Shown one piece after another: positions 46,650 to 55,024 of a DNA stretch of 64,000 bases (the stretch's first letter is position 1; every line of letters starts with the position of its first letter). Source of the stretch: Shouchella shacheensis (lineage in GTDB: Bacteria; Bacillota; Bacilli; Bacillales; Bacillaceae_D). Location of the stretch: contig NZ_KQ947395.1 of NCBI RefSeq assembly GCF_001484965.1, positions 37,087-101,086 of the forward strand, read 5' to 3'. The notes beneath the pieces were generated by a model. That model was not told the DNA's origin, searched no databases, and worked only from the letters and a program-made list of their open reading frames with translations. The position numbers and the translations under genes were made by a program.

Positions 46650-47216
46650 CTAATCAAGTGAAAGCGGCGTATCCAATTCCCATGCCAGGTGAAGCGACTC
46701 CTTTAAATACAAAGCAATCTCCTCGATCTGCAAATGGTCGGTGTCGAACTTAGAATGGTACGACTCATAGGCGCTACGCCTTTTCTCATATAGGGCTTCC
46801 ATCTCCTCAAGCGTCTTCCCTTGAAGGACGGGGCGGCTGTCGATCAATAGGTTCACTCGGTCTTTCCAAGAATCAAAGGTGATGTCGAGGAAAATGACAA
46901 TACAATCGGATAAGCACTGCTCGCGAATTTCCTCTTGCATAAACGCCCCCCCACCAAGAGCGATAATTTTCATTTTTTCCCCGCATGTCTCGCGAACGAC
47001 GTTTCGCTCCTGTTCTCGAAAGAACGGCTCGCCGTACTTGGCAAAAATTTCGGTAGGGGGACAGCCCACCTTTTCTTCAATCACGTGATCCACGTCGATA
47101 AAGTCACGGTACATCCGCTTCGCCAGTTCACGGCCAATGGACGTTTTGCCGACACCCATGAACCCTATTAACACGATGTTTCTCTCAATTAACGGATCTT
47201 TTCTTCTCATCTGCAT
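46650..47216 (-). CDS. aroK: Shikimate kinase
   Basis: A 188-residue nucleoside-monophosphate-kinase fold protein that phosphorylates shikimate at the 3-hydroxyl with ATP. Walker A is GFMGVGKTSIG (about residues 18-28), the shikimate-binding D in DFIDVDHVIEE, R in FREQERNVV and the GGG motif in ALGGGAF; DSRPVL is the lid with its arginine. ATG 47216 is chosen because AAAGGA has better spacing to it than to the GTG at 47222. It stands alone on the minus strand, next to the block with aroD. It could be the organism's main shikimate kinase. Confidence 0.92.
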   Translation of the reverse strand: MQMRRKDPLIERNIVLIGFMGVGKTSIGRELAKRMYRDFIDVDHVIEEKVGCPPTEIFAKYGEPFFREQERNVVRETCGEKMKIIALGGGAFMQEEIREQCLSDCIVIFLDITFDSWKDRVNLLIDSRPVLQGKTLEEMEALYEKRRSAYESYHSKFDTDHLQIEEIALYLKESLHLAWELDTPLSLD

Positions 47217-47261
47217 ACACACTTTCCTTTGAATTCCTTTAAGTATAACAAATATCTTGTT

Positions 47262-48626
47262 CTAGGAAGAGACAAACATGTTAACAACTGTTGCCACTGT
47301 GAGACCAACGGCTATATAAATTAGGGCAAAAAAGAAATTGCGGCTTCCTACGCGGTAAGGGTTTTGTTGTAAATAATCTGAAAGCAAAGCGACGGAAATA
47401 TTGAACGGGCTGAACATGATCGAAGCTAGACTGGAAACGATCAAGACAAGCGCAAGCGGAACAGAAGCAAGAGTATCCACAAACGGCGCAAGCAAGGAAG
47501 TAACGAGCGTAATCGTCACAAGCGGGTGAAAACCGATCAATGCGGCGAAAACGAAGAATCCGGCAATCATGACATATAATAAAATGGGCGTATTTGCGCT
47601 CGCCGCATCGCCCAAAATGCTCTGAAACGAAGCAACAGCTCTGGTTTCGCCAATCATATTCACAAACAATGAGGCGCTTAAAAACATGAATACATAGTTT
47701 GAGAGGCCCTTTGTACGCATCTTCCAGTACGGCTGAATAAACGATGTAAACCGTTTGAGTCGACGGTTGAGGAGCGCCCAGAAAAAGGCCAACGGAATGA
47801 TAAGAATCACAATCGAAAACAGGAACCCTTTTTGTACAATGTATTCCGTTACGGTGACAAGCGCGATAAAAACGAGCAGAAGCCCAATCAGCTCACGCAT
47901 TTTTTTAGCAATGACATCCAAGGCAGGCGTCCGCATTCCAGCGTCCTGTGAAATCGGAAGGCCGGAGAAACGTTTTCTGGATAAGAGCATGTCAAGCACA
48001 ACTAAGATGGCCACAATGATAAGCAAAAATGGCAAAATGCTTATGTACGAAATCCCCGTAACATCAATCGAATAGCTTACCATCACTTCCATTGGACTCC
48101 AAGTTAAGCAAAGCGCGTAGGCCCTGAGAATATTACTTGTATAAAACGCATTGGCAATCTTGACCGTTAGCTGATTCATCGAAGAGCGCAGCGACTGAGC
48201 AATCAATGTAATTGTCCCGATGTTTAGAAACATTCCGAGAAAATGGGTGACAAAGAAACTGCGAACATAAAGCTGGTTCGTGTCTTTGACCCCTTGCTGA
48301 AAAACCGAGCTGAGCGTTTGGTCATAACGTCCGATATGAATGATTGAGTGCAAGAAAGGAAGGACAAAGAACAGGGCGATCACACCGATGGTTTCCTGGA
48401 ACTGCAGAAGAAATTCGTGCCACGGGGCATCATTAAAAAGGAAAAAAAGCAAGCCAATACTGAAAAAAATGGTGCCGGTGATCGCATAGAGACCACGCGT
48501 ATAAAAAGCAGCCACGCCAATGGCTAGAACCGAGGTCGCTCCAGAGGCGTATAGAAACACCGGGTGTTCGAATAACATGGTCAGCAAGTAGCTGACAAAG
48601 ACAGCTGTAAACGCAATGAGTCGCAT
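47262..48626 (-). CDS. Polytopic membrane protein, ion-transporter-like, unknown
   Basis: A 454-residue integral membrane protein with about ten to twelve hydrophobic segments spread over the whole length. No signature I can name with confidence. An internal two-half plan is suggested by a long central charged loop (about residues 225-250, RKRFSGLPISQDAGMRT) and by similar halves, each having an NxxT/S-rich re-entrant-like stretch (LGMFLNIGTITLIAQSL in the first half, IGFHPLVTITLVTSLLAPF in the second), as seen in the ArsB/NhaD-type ion transporter superfamily. A transport role is inferred. GAAGGTTC lies before ATG 48626. It is monocistronic on the minus strand. Confidence 0.7.
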   Translation of the reverse strand: MRLIAFTAVFVSYLLTMLFEHPVFLYASGATSVLAIGVAAFYTRGLYAITGTIFFSIGLLFFLFNDAPWHEFLLQFQETIGVIALFFVLPFLHSIIHIGRYDQTLSSVFQQGVKDTNQLYVRSFFVTHFLGMFLNIGTITLIAQSLRSSMNQLTVKIANAFYTSNILRAYALCLTWSPMEVMVSYSIDVTGISYISILPFLLIIVAILVVLDMLLSRKRFSGLPISQDAGMRTPALDVIAKKMRELIGLLLVFIALVTVTEYIVQKGFLFSIVILIIPLAFFWALLNRRLKRFTSFIQPYWKMRTKGLSNYVFMFLSASLFVNMIGETRAVASFQSILGDAASANTPILLYVMIAGFFVFAALIGFHPLVTITLVTSLLAPFVDTLASVPLALVLIVSSLASIMFSPFNISVALLSDYLQQNPYRVGSRNFFFALIYIAVGLTVATVVNMFVSS

Positions 48627-48968
48627 GTATGAACCTTCTTTTTTGTAAGATGAAATACTTTAGTCTTGAAGGCTCTTTACCCATCTAATGAACGATGGTC
48701 CCACAGTGTTATTTAATCACACTTATGCCCAAAAGGGGAAGAGGGAAAAGCCGGTTCGACAAAGAGTGATGGCTGTATGTAGCAAGTGCTTCCTGAGTGG
48801 GGAGCGCTTTTTGTCTTGGTTCCCTGCAAGCGTTAGTCAAACCCGGGATTTCTTTTATTAGGTTCCAAAGGTAAGAGCGCTACTCGCGAACTGTGTGGAG
48901 CAACATGGTTCTGAACTCGTCCAGCGCGTCATAAAGTGTACAAAGATAAGCTTAAGCTTGCCGAGGTG
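48627..48968. other. Intergenic region with a hairpin and a repeat fragment
   Basis: The 342 bp contain an imperfect hairpin AGTGCTTCC / GGGAGCGCT followed by T5 (48785-48812), a terminator-like structure with no gene before it on the plus strand. It is followed by a fragment resembling the type A repeat (CTGCAAGCGTTAGTC, CCGGGATTTCTTTTATTAGGTTCCAAA, 48828-48872). This suggests a gene was deleted or moved, leaving its terminator and repeat. The spoIIIA/yqhV promoter must lie in the right part but was not resolved. Confidence 0.5.
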
Positions 48969-49253
48969 ATGAATCTGAGTGCATTTCTAGCAATTAAGTG
49001 GACGTTGCTTGTGATGGTTGGTCTGAGGCTGCTTTCAGGCTTCATTGAGCTTAGCGCGGCCTTTCTCATGCTGCGAATGAACAGTGTTGAAAAAGCTGTT
49101 GCGATTAACGCCATGCTGGCCATCATTGGGCCAACGGTTTTGCTTTTATCAATAAGCATAGGACTGGTCGGCATGTCCGATAAGCTGTCCTTATCCAAAT
49201 TTCTACTCATTGGTGCAGGGGTCACACTCATTTTACTAGGAATCCGCAAATAG
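48969..49253 (+). CDS. yqhV: YqhV family membrane protein (DUF2619)
   Basis: A 94-residue membrane protein with three hydrophobic segments (about residues 8-30, 42-64 and 73-92). VGLRLLSGFIELSAAFLMLRMNSVEKAVAINAMLAIIGP (residues about 17-55, landmarks only) is the YqhV pattern. It directly precedes spoIIIAA, as in B. subtilis, with 11 bp between them. The start is uncertain: ATG 48969 fits family length, but its GAGGTG is very close; GTG 48936 is a possible longer start. Function unknown. Confidence 0.82.
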   Translation: MNLSAFLAIKWTLLVMVGLRLLSGFIELSAAFLMLRMNSVEKAVAINAMLAIIGPTVLLLSISIGLVGMSDKLSLSKFLLIGAGVTLILLGIRK

Positions 49254-49264
49254 GAGGGACGCTT

Positions 49265-50206
49265 ATGCAAGCAGAGATTTTAACGGTGTTGCCACCAACA
49301 ATCAAAGAATGCTTACAGGCGCTACCAGACGAAATCGTTCGCTATGTGGAAGAGATCCGCATTCGAATTAGCCGCCCTCTAGAAGTCATTGCTGGAGGAA
49401 AGCCGTACTACCCGGAACAAAGGGGAGAGAGCTACATTGTACAGGAAAGCGATGCTCACTTTTTACTGAATCAGCTAAGTGAATACTCCCTTTATGCGTT
49501 TGAGGAAGAGCTAAGAAAAGGGTTTATTACCATTCGAGGGGGCCACCGCGTCGGACTAGCAGGGAAAGTCTTGCTAGAGCGGGGCGATGTACAGACGCTT
49601 CGACCGATCAGCTCCTTCAATATTCGGATTGCGCGTCAAAAAATTGGCGCAGCGGCTCGTTTGATTGGTGATTTGTATGAACCGAAAGAGCGACGGTGGC
49701 TCAGCACGCTTTTTGTTGGCGCCCCGCAGACAGGGAAGACGACGGTGCTTCGTGATTTGACGAGATTAATGAGTCAGGGAGTCCCAAATAGACAGATTGA
49801 GGCGATTAAAGTTGGCATTGTCGATGAACGTTCAGAGATTGCGGCAAGCATCGCAGGTGTTCCCCAGCACGAACTTGGAAGCCGTGTCGATGTTCTTGAT
49901 GGCTGTCCAAAAGCAGAGGGCATGATGATGATGATTCGTTCGATGTCACCAGAGGTCCTTGTCGTCGATGAAATTGGACGAGCGGAAGACACGCGCGCCA
50001 TCATCGAAGCGCTTCATGCTGGTGTGAATGTGATCGCCACCGCACACGGTCATTCATTTGAAGAAGTCGCGCAGCGTCCTGCATTGAAGGAACTTTTTGC
50101 TGCTGGTGCCTTTGGGCGAGTAGTAGAGCTTGGTCGCCTTCCACATCCTGGGAGCATCTCCCGCATTCGGTTGCCGCGCCAATTGAAAGTAGCCATGGGG
50201 AAATGA
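49265..50206 (+). CDS. spoIIIAA: Stage III sporulation protein AA (SpoIIIAA)
   Basis: A 313-residue secretion-type ATPase of the SpoIIIA-SpoIIQ feeding-tube complex, acting on the mother-cell side of the septal membranes. Walker A is FVGAPQTGKTTVLRD (about residues 156-170), the Walker B region VLVVDEIGRAED, and the conserved FNIRIARQ and RGGHRVGLAGK segments precede it. It resembles type II/IV secretion ATPases without their zinc domain. GGAGGGACGCTT lies before ATG. It overlaps spoIIIAB by four bases. Sigma-E control is known for the operon in Bacillus; I did not resolve the promoter. Confidence 0.95.
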   Translation: MQAEILTVLPPTIKECLQALPDEIVRYVEEIRIRISRPLEVIAGGKPYYPEQRGESYIVQESDAHFLLNQLSEYSLYAFEEELRKGFITIRGGHRVGLAGKVLLERGDVQTLRPISSFNIRIARQKIGAAARLIGDLYEPKERRWLSTLFVGAPQTGKTTVLRDLTRLMSQGVPNRQIEAIKVGIVDERSEIAASIAGVPQHELGSRVDVLDGCPKAEGMMMMIRSMSPEVLVVDEIGRAEDTRAIIEALHAGVNVIATAHGHSFEEVAQRPALKELFAAGAFGRVVELGRLPHPGSISRIRLPRQLKVAMGK

Positions 50207-50715
50207 AGTGGCTCGGTGCCGTTCTTATCGTTCTCTGCGCAACGTGGATCGGCTTTGAGCGGGCACGAAGGCTTGCGGAGCGCCCACGTCAGCTCAGACA
50301 GTTAAAGGTTGCGCTGCAATCCCTCGAAGCGGAAATGCTCTACGGGCATACCCCGCTGGCAAAGGCAAGCGACCATATTGCCTCACAGCTCTCGCCCCCC
50401 ATCTCCGGGTTGTTTTCCCGTTTCGCTGAAAATCTGCGAGCCAAGGAGCTATCAGCTCACGATGCCTGGGCGCTTAGCATTCAAGGAACTTGGTCCGACA
50501 CAGCCCTCGGCGAAAGTGAGCGTGAAGTGCTCAGTCAGTTTGGGGCAACGCTCGGAACTACCGATCGACATCAGCAGCAAAAGCAGCTTTTGCTCACGCA
50601 AACGCATCTGGAACGTGAGGAAGATGAAGCCAAAGAGCTGCAAAAGCGTTACGAGCAAATGGCAAAGACGCTCGGTGTGTTGGCGGGGCTATTGATTGTA
50701 ATTTTGTTGATTTAG
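50203..50715 (+). CDS. spoIIIAB: Stage III sporulation protein AB (SpoIIIAB)
   Basis: A 170-residue membrane protein with hydrophobic ends (residues about 2-16 and 154-170) and a long helical cytoplasmic middle. RARRLAERPRQLRQLKVALQSLEAEMLYGHTPL (about residues 20-52, landmarks only) is the SpoIIIAB signature; the protein resembles type II secretion F subunits. It begins four bases inside spoIIIAA. Unlike in B. subtilis, spoIIIAC does not follow at once but after 170 bp. Confidence 0.93.
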   Translation: MKWLGAVLIVLCATWIGFERARRLAERPRQLRQLKVALQSLEAEMLYGHTPLAKASDHIASQLSPPISGLFSRFAENLRAKELSAHDAWALSIQGTWSDTALGESEREVLSQFGATLGTTDRHQQQKQLLLTQTHLEREEDEAKELQKRYEQMAKTLGVLAGLLIVILLI

Positions 50716-50885
50716 TGGGGGCTTGGACTGGGGAGTTTGGGGGCCGGTGTTGGCGTCAAAAGGCTGGATGTATGGGTCTTCCGAGATGCGTAGAAGAATC
50801 CTTGCATGGTTTACAAGGCCGCAATGTGGCGTCAATAAGTCGTTCATCAATAGAATCCACGTTTCGGGTAGGGAGGAGGTAACCC
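50716..50885. other. Unusual 170-bp gap inside the spoIIIA operon (AB-AC)
   Basis: In B. subtilis these genes are nearly contiguous. The gap has no clear terminator or promoter, and only GGGAGGAGGT at its right edge (spoIIIAC ribosome site) is recognisable. Short repeats of GGCGTCAA (50752 and 50832) hint at rearrangement. Confidence 0.5.
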
Positions 50886-51092
50886 ATGGCGTATGACGTA
50901 AATACCATATTTCAAATTGCTGGCATCGGTATTGTTGTGGCAATGATACACACCGTTTTAAAACAAATGGGAAAAGAAGATTGGGCGCATTGGGTGACGT
51001 TGATTGGTTTTGTCGTCGTGCTCTACATGGTGGCAACGATTGTCGACGACTTGTTCCAAAAAATACGAAGCGTCTTCCTGTTCCAGGCATAG
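50886..51092 (+). CDS. spoIIIAC: Stage III sporulation protein AC (SpoIIIAC)
   Basis: A 68-residue membrane protein with two hydrophobic helices (about residues 8-28 and 35-54). DVNTIFQIAGIGIVVAMIHTVLKQMGKE is the family opening (landmarks only) and the length is typical. It forms part of the membrane platform of the SpoIIIA channel with SpoIIIAD. ATG follows GGAGGAGGTAACCC. The next operon gene is 364 bp away. Confidence 0.93.
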   Translation: MAYDVNTIFQIAGIGIVVAMIHTVLKQMGKEDWAHWVTLIGFVVVLYMVATIVDDLFQKIRSVFLFQA

Positions 51093-51456
51093 TGGTCCAC
51101 AACCGGGGGAGTTCAGATCAACATGTACCCCCCTTCGCTTTGTCTGGGAAGTTTCGAAATGATAGATTTGTCTAGCCGTGGAAGCAAACGGACTCGAGAC
51201 GCTACAGGTCGGACTTTTCTTGCTGGGCTTTAGAATTTCTCGCCTGTGCCCGCTTGTCTGCGCTTTTCTTGAGCGCGTTAAACTGAAATACGGCGCACAA
51301 GCCTTGGGGTACGACGCACGAGCTTGTAATACGGCTTAGAAAATAGGGGGGGGCGTCCACTATAAGGACAAGGGCAGGAAGTAGCTAGCACAGGCGTTGC
51401 TTTAAACGGGTGAAAACACCCCCGTTGAATGTAATTTCACTTCAAAGGAGGGGGTT
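51093..51456. other. 364-bp gap inside the spoIIIA operon (AC-AD)
   Basis: No gene is seen. The gap holds a degenerate interspersed repeat (51170-51270), a hairpin-forming ACAAGC...GCTTGT (about 51298-51331), a run of seven G near 51348 and AAAGGAGGG before spoIIIAD. No Rho-independent terminator with a proper T-run was found, so read-through from spoIIIAC is possible, and no promoter was clear. Confidence 0.6.
51170..51270 (+). repeat. Degenerate interspersed repeat within spoIIIA
   Basis: It starts GTCTAGCCGTGG and ends CTTGTCTGCGCTTTTCTT, the two shared ends of the family. Internal ACTCGAGACG, TAGAATTTCTCGCCTGTG and CCCGCTTG are weak traces of type A/B bodies. It has drifted much further than the arrays elsewhere in the window. 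Confidence 0.65.
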
Positions 51457-51849
51457 GTGATTGAGATTGTGCAGGTTGTTGGGCTAGGGTTAATCGCAAC
51501 TTTCCTAGCCTTGATTGTGAAAGAGCATAAGCCAATGTTCGCCTTTCTACTAACAATGTTTGTTGGTTCAATGATCTTTCTCTTCTTGCTTGATGAGATT
51601 GTGATGGTCATTGATTTGATTGAGGAACTGGCAACAAATGCGAACATTCACATGATGTATTTGCAAACGATTTTGAAGATCATCGGAATTGCCTATATTG
51701 CTGAGTTTGGAGCACAGATTTCTAGAGATGCCGGACAAGCTGCGATTGCCAGCAAGATTGAATTAGCAGGGAAAATTTTTATTCTGGTATTGGCGATTCC
51801 CATTTTAAAAGCGGTGATTGAAATGATTTTGGCGCTGCTTCCAACTTGA
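51457..51849 (+). CDS. spoIIIAD: Stage III sporulation protein AD (SpoIIIAD)
   Basis: A 130-residue membrane protein with four hydrophobic segments. QVVGLGLIATFLALIVKEHKPMFAFLLT at the N-terminus (landmarks only) and IAYIAEFGAQISRDAGQAAIASKIELAGKIFIL are family marks. It is thought to form a membrane ring with SpoIIIAC in the SpoIIIA complex. GTG 51457 follows AAAGGAGGGGGTT. It is 22 bp before spoIIIAE. Confidence 0.94.
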   Translation: MIEIVQVVGLGLIATFLALIVKEHKPMFAFLLTMFVGSMIFLFLLDEIVMVIDLIEELATNANIHMMYLQTILKIIGIAYIAEFGAQISRDAGQAAIASKIELAGKIFILVLAIPILKAVIEMILALLPT

Positions 51850-51871
51850 AGGCGGGGAGAGGACAAGCGAT

Positions 51872-53068
51872 ATGTGGAAACGGATGATGGTTGCAGTCGT
51901 TATACTACTCAGTTTCTGCTTTGTCTCATTTGAGTCCGTACAAGCTGAATCAGAAGCTGATGCCGAAGACACATTTAATCAAGAAGAATTGCTGGATACG
52001 CAGCTAGAGGCGCTGAAACTTGATGAAGTTCAACAGTACTGGGAGCGGGTGTCAGAAGAATATGGGGGGTTTCTGCCGGAAAGCCAAAAAGGAAGCTTAA
52101 CTGACTTTCTTAAAGGAGACAAGCAATTTCACATCAAGGACTGGGGCATTGGCCTCCTTAAGTATTTGCTGCATGAGGTGCTTGTCAATGGACGACTGCT
52201 TGGCATGCTGCTTTTGCTCACCATCTTTGCCCAGGTGCTCCAGTCGTTTCAAAACGCATTTGAGCAGCAGACGGTCAGCAAAACGGCGTATGCGGTGACG
52301 CTCCTTGTACTGGCGATGGTGGCGATGAATGGGTTTCATGTGGCGATTACGTATGCGCGCGAGGCAATTGAATCGATGGTGCATTTCCTTATCGCGCTTC
52401 TGCCGCTTCTGCTGGCGATGATGGCCTCCCTTGGAGGGCTCACCTCTTCCGCTTTATTTCATCCAGTGATCATCTTCCTTGTGCATACGAGTGGGCTGTT
52501 GATAAATAATCTTGTACTGCCACTCCTGTTTTTTTCAGCGGTGCTCGGCATCGTGAGTACGCTGAGCGACAACTACAAGGTCACGCGGCTCTCCGCTCTC
52601 TTCCGAAAAGCGGCGGTTGGTCTTCTCGGGGTCTTCATGACTGTTTTTCTTGGCGTGGTCTCTGTTCAAGGGGCGACGGCGGCGGCAAGTGACGGGCTGA
52701 CGATTCGCACAGCGAAATTTATCGCCGGAAATTTTGTTCCGGTGATCGGGCGGATGTTCACTGATGCGACAGATACGGTGATGAGTGCTTCTCTTATACT
52801 GAAAAATACAGTAGGGATGACAGGGCTGATCCTATTACTCGCGATTTGTGCGTTTCCGGCCATCAAGGTTCTTTCCATCGCCCTCATTTTCAACATCTCC
52901 GCTGCTGTTCTTCAACCGCTAGGAGGGGGGCCTATTATCGACTGTCTAGAAATTATAGGGAAATCAGTTCTCTATGTATTTGCTGCGCTTGCGCTCGTAG
53001 GTCTGATGTTCTTTCTGGCGATCACATTGATGATTGCGGCTAGTAACATTGCCTTTATGATGCGATAG
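51872..53068 (+). CDS. spoIIIAE: Stage III sporulation protein AE (SpoIIIAE)
   Basis: A 398-residue polytopic membrane protein with an N-terminal signal-like segment (residues about 5-25), an acidic extracytoplasmic region (to about 85) and then around seven to eight membrane segments. LLHEVLVNGRLLGMLLLLTIFAQVLQSFQNAFE, IRTAKFIAGNFVPVIGRMFTDA and PLGGGPIIDCLEIIG are family landmarks. It belongs to the SpoIIIA-Q channel linking mother cell and forespore. GGCGGGGAGAGG precedes ATG. Confidence 0.95.
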   Translation: MWKRMMVAVVILLSFCFVSFESVQAESEADAEDTFNQEELLDTQLEALKLDEVQQYWERVSEEYGGFLPESQKGSLTDFLKGDKQFHIKDWGIGLLKYLLHEVLVNGRLLGMLLLLTIFAQVLQSFQNAFEQQTVSKTAYAVTLLVLAMVAMNGFHVAITYAREAIESMVHFLIALLPLLLAMMASLGGLTSSALFHPVIIFLVHTSGLLINNLVLPLLFFSAVLGIVSTLSDNYKVTRLSALFRKAAVGLLGVFMTVFLGVVSVQGATAAASDGLTIRTAKFIAGNFVPVIGRMFTDATDTVMSASLILKNTVGMTGLILLLAICAFPAIKVLSIALIFNISAAVLQPLGGGPIIDCLEIIGKSVLYVFAALALVGLMFFLAITLMIAASNIAFMMR

Positions 53069-53081
53069 AAAGGGGGCACTT

Positions 53082-53726
53082 ATGGGATTTCTATCCGACT
53101 GGGTGACATCCATTATCCTTCTCATTCTTCTAGCCATTGTTCTTGAAATGCTTCTTCCAAGCTCCGTTTTAAAGGGCTATGTGAAGATGGTCGTGAGTTT
53201 AATGTTGCTGGTCATGATGCTTCAGCCGGTAATCTCTATTTTAACCAGCGATGCTGATGAATGGCTGAATTCATTGATCCCGGACACGCGCACAGAAGAA
53301 AAGCAGGTAACAAATGAAATAAATGAGCAAAAAAGAGAAATAGAATCGGGACAAGATGCATATATCTCTAAACAAGTGGCTGTCGATTTGGAAGATCTGG
53401 TTGCCGAGGAACTCGAAGTTCAGTTTAAGATGGAAATCCGTCACCTCGACGTAAATGAATGGCAAGGCCAGGGAGAAGGAGAAGTAACCATTCATGCCGT
53501 CGTCGGTGAGGTTGGGGTGACAGAAGCAACGCAGGAGCAAGTAGCGGAGACTATTCAACCTGTTTCCATCGAGATTGATGCAGCGTCTTCGAATGAGGAG
53601 GAACAGGTCGAGGCGGAGCTTGGAGAGGAAGAAGCAGAGGTAATTCAACTTCTTGCAGAGGCATGGGACATTCCAGAGACAACCATTACGCTTTCATGGG
53701 AAGGGGGAGAACGGGTGGATGAATGA
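53082..53726 (+). CDS. spoIIIAF: Stage III sporulation protein AF (SpoIIIAF)
   Basis: A 214-residue protein with two N-terminal membrane segments (about residues 8-26 and 36-53) followed by an acidic ring-building-motif domain facing the intermembrane space. LSDWVTSIILLILLAIVLEMLLPSSVLKGYVKMV is the family start (landmarks only). The domain is very acidic (EEEQVEAELGEEEAEV), more so than expected in neutral-habitat Bacillus. AAAGGGGGC lies before ATG. It overlaps spoIIIAG by eight bases. Confidence 0.93.
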   Translation: MGFLSDWVTSIILLILLAIVLEMLLPSSVLKGYVKMVVSLMLLVMMLQPVISILTSDADEWLNSLIPDTRTEEKQVTNEINEQKREIESGQDAYISKQVAVDLEDLVAEELEVQFKMEIRHLDVNEWQGQGEGEVTIHAVVGEVGVTEATQEQVAETIQPVSIEIDAASSNEEEQVEAELGEEEAEVIQLLAEAWDIPETTITLSWEGGERVDE

Positions 53727-54384
53727 CCAAGAAACTAATGAAGACTGGCTAAAGAAATGGCTTCCGAAACAGCCGAAGCAAAAGAAAAAGCCCTTTTCAC
53801 CCAAGTATGTACTCATCCTAGGCTGTATCGGGGTTTTGCTTATGGTCATCAGCCAGCTTTTTGGGTCCTCACCAGAGGAAGTAGCCGAGCCGGTGGTCTC
53901 CGACTACGAGGACGAAGCGGTGGAAGACGAAGAGGACACACCAGTATTTGGCAGGAAGGTGGAGGACAATTCGATGGCTGACTATGAAATGCGCTATGAA
54001 AACCAACTCAGGGATAGCCTGGAGGAAATCATTGGCGTTGAAGATGTCTCCATTATGGTCAACTTAGCCGACACCGAGCGTAGCGTCTATGAGAAAAATG
54101 TGTCTAGAAGCCGTCAAGATACCAAGGAGACAGATAGAGAAGGCGGGTCAAGAGAGGTTGAAGATGTCACGGAAGAAGAGGATGTGGTCATCGTTCGAAA
54201 CGGTGACAAGGAAGAGCCTCTTGTGATTGCAACAGAGAAACCAAGCATTTCAGGCGTGCTTGTTGTCGCAAATGGGGTGGAGAACGCGCAGGTGAAAGCG
54301 TGGGTCGTTGAATCGGTAAGCCGGGTGCTTGACGTTCCCCCACACCGTGTGTCTGTGATGCCAAAGAAATCTGGGGAGGAATAA
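53719..54384 (+). CDS. spoIIIAG: Stage III sporulation protein AG (SpoIIIAG)
   Basis: A 221-residue ring protein with one membrane segment (about residues 26-45) and an extracytoplasmic ring-building-motif domain that in B. subtilis forms a large 30-subunit ring. YENQLRDSLEEIIGVEDVSIMVNL and GVLVVANGVENAQVKAWVVESVSRVLDVPPHRVSVM (landmarks only) match the family. ATG 53719 is chosen because the longer frame reads through the end of spoIIIAF. The linker after the membrane helix is strongly acidic (DYEDEAVEDEEDT). Confidence 0.93.
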   Translation: MNDQETNEDWLKKWLPKQPKQKKKPFSPKYVLILGCIGVLLMVISQLFGSSPEEVAEPVVSDYEDEAVEDEEDTPVFGRKVEDNSMADYEMRYENQLRDSLEEIIGVEDVSIMVNLADTERSVYEKNVSRSRQDTKETDREGGSREVEDVTEEEDVVIVRNGDKEEPLVIATEKPSISGVLVVANGVENAQVKAWVVESVSRVLDVPPHRVSVMPKKSGEE

Positions 54385-54387
54385 AAA

Positions 54388-54978
54388 ATGGTCCTAAAAA
54401 AACAAACCGTTTGGTTACTCACAATGCTAAGCTTAATGATTGTGCTAAGTGTCTACTATTTCACACCTGATACAAATCCTGGCGATAGTGTTGCTTTTGA
54501 TGAGTCAGAGGAAGCGAACGAAGAATCAGCTGTAGGTGAAGATGAGTTGGAGACGTCCCTAGAGGTAAATGAAGAAGGGGAAGTAGAGGGCGATGAAGAG
54601 GGAGCTCTCTCTGAGATTTCCGGTAGTGTTAGTTTCACTGAAGCTAGAATGCAGCTAGAGGAAACGCGTTCAAAGAGAGCCGAAGAATTTACGCGCGCAG
54701 CGGCCTCTGAAGACGCAACAGCGGAAGAGCAAGTAGAAGCGCACGACAAATCCATGGAGATTTTGGCCGTGAGCCATGACGAGGAAGTGCTTGAGTCATT
54801 AATTAAAGCGGAAGGCTATCAGGACGCACTTGTCATGACGCATGAGGATCAGGTACAAATTTTAGTGCAAGCAGATGAACTAACAAAATCTCAAGCGGCC
54901 CAGATCATGGCAATGGCAGAGGATCGACTTGGATCACAATCGGATGTGTCGGTGCAAATCGAATCCACCGTTAAATAA
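54388..54978 (+). CDS. spoIIIAH: Stage III sporulation protein AH (SpoIIIAH)
   Basis: A 196-residue protein with an N-terminal membrane segment (about residues 6-25), a long acidic linker (EANEESAVGEDELETSLEVNEEG) and a C-terminal YscJ/FliF-like ring domain (residues about 85-196; EEQVEAHDKSMEILA, ESLIKAEGYQDALV). In B. subtilis it binds forespore SpoIIQ across the septum to form the channel. ATG lies three bases after the spoIIIAG stop, with GGGGAGGAA as ribosome site. It ends the operon at a strong terminator. Confidence 0.93.
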   Translation: MVLKKQTVWLLTMLSLMIVLSVYYFTPDTNPGDSVAFDESEEANEESAVGEDELETSLEVNEEGEVEGDEEGALSEISGSVSFTEARMQLEETRSKRAEEFTRAAASEDATAEEQVEAHDKSMEILAVSHDEEVLESLIKAEGYQDALVMTHEDQVQILVQADELTKSQAAQIMAMAEDRLGSQSDVSVQIESTVK

Positions 54979-54982
54979 GAGG

Positions 54983-55020
54983 AAAAATGGCTCAAAAGAA
55001 TTTCTTTTGAGCCATTTTTA
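54983..55020 (+). terminator. Terminator of the spoIIIA operon
   Basis: AAAATGGCTCAAAAGAAA-like arm pairs with TTTCTTTTGAGCCATTTTT over about 14 bp, directly after spoIIIAH. Confidence 0.93.
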
Positions 55021-55024
55021 GTGA

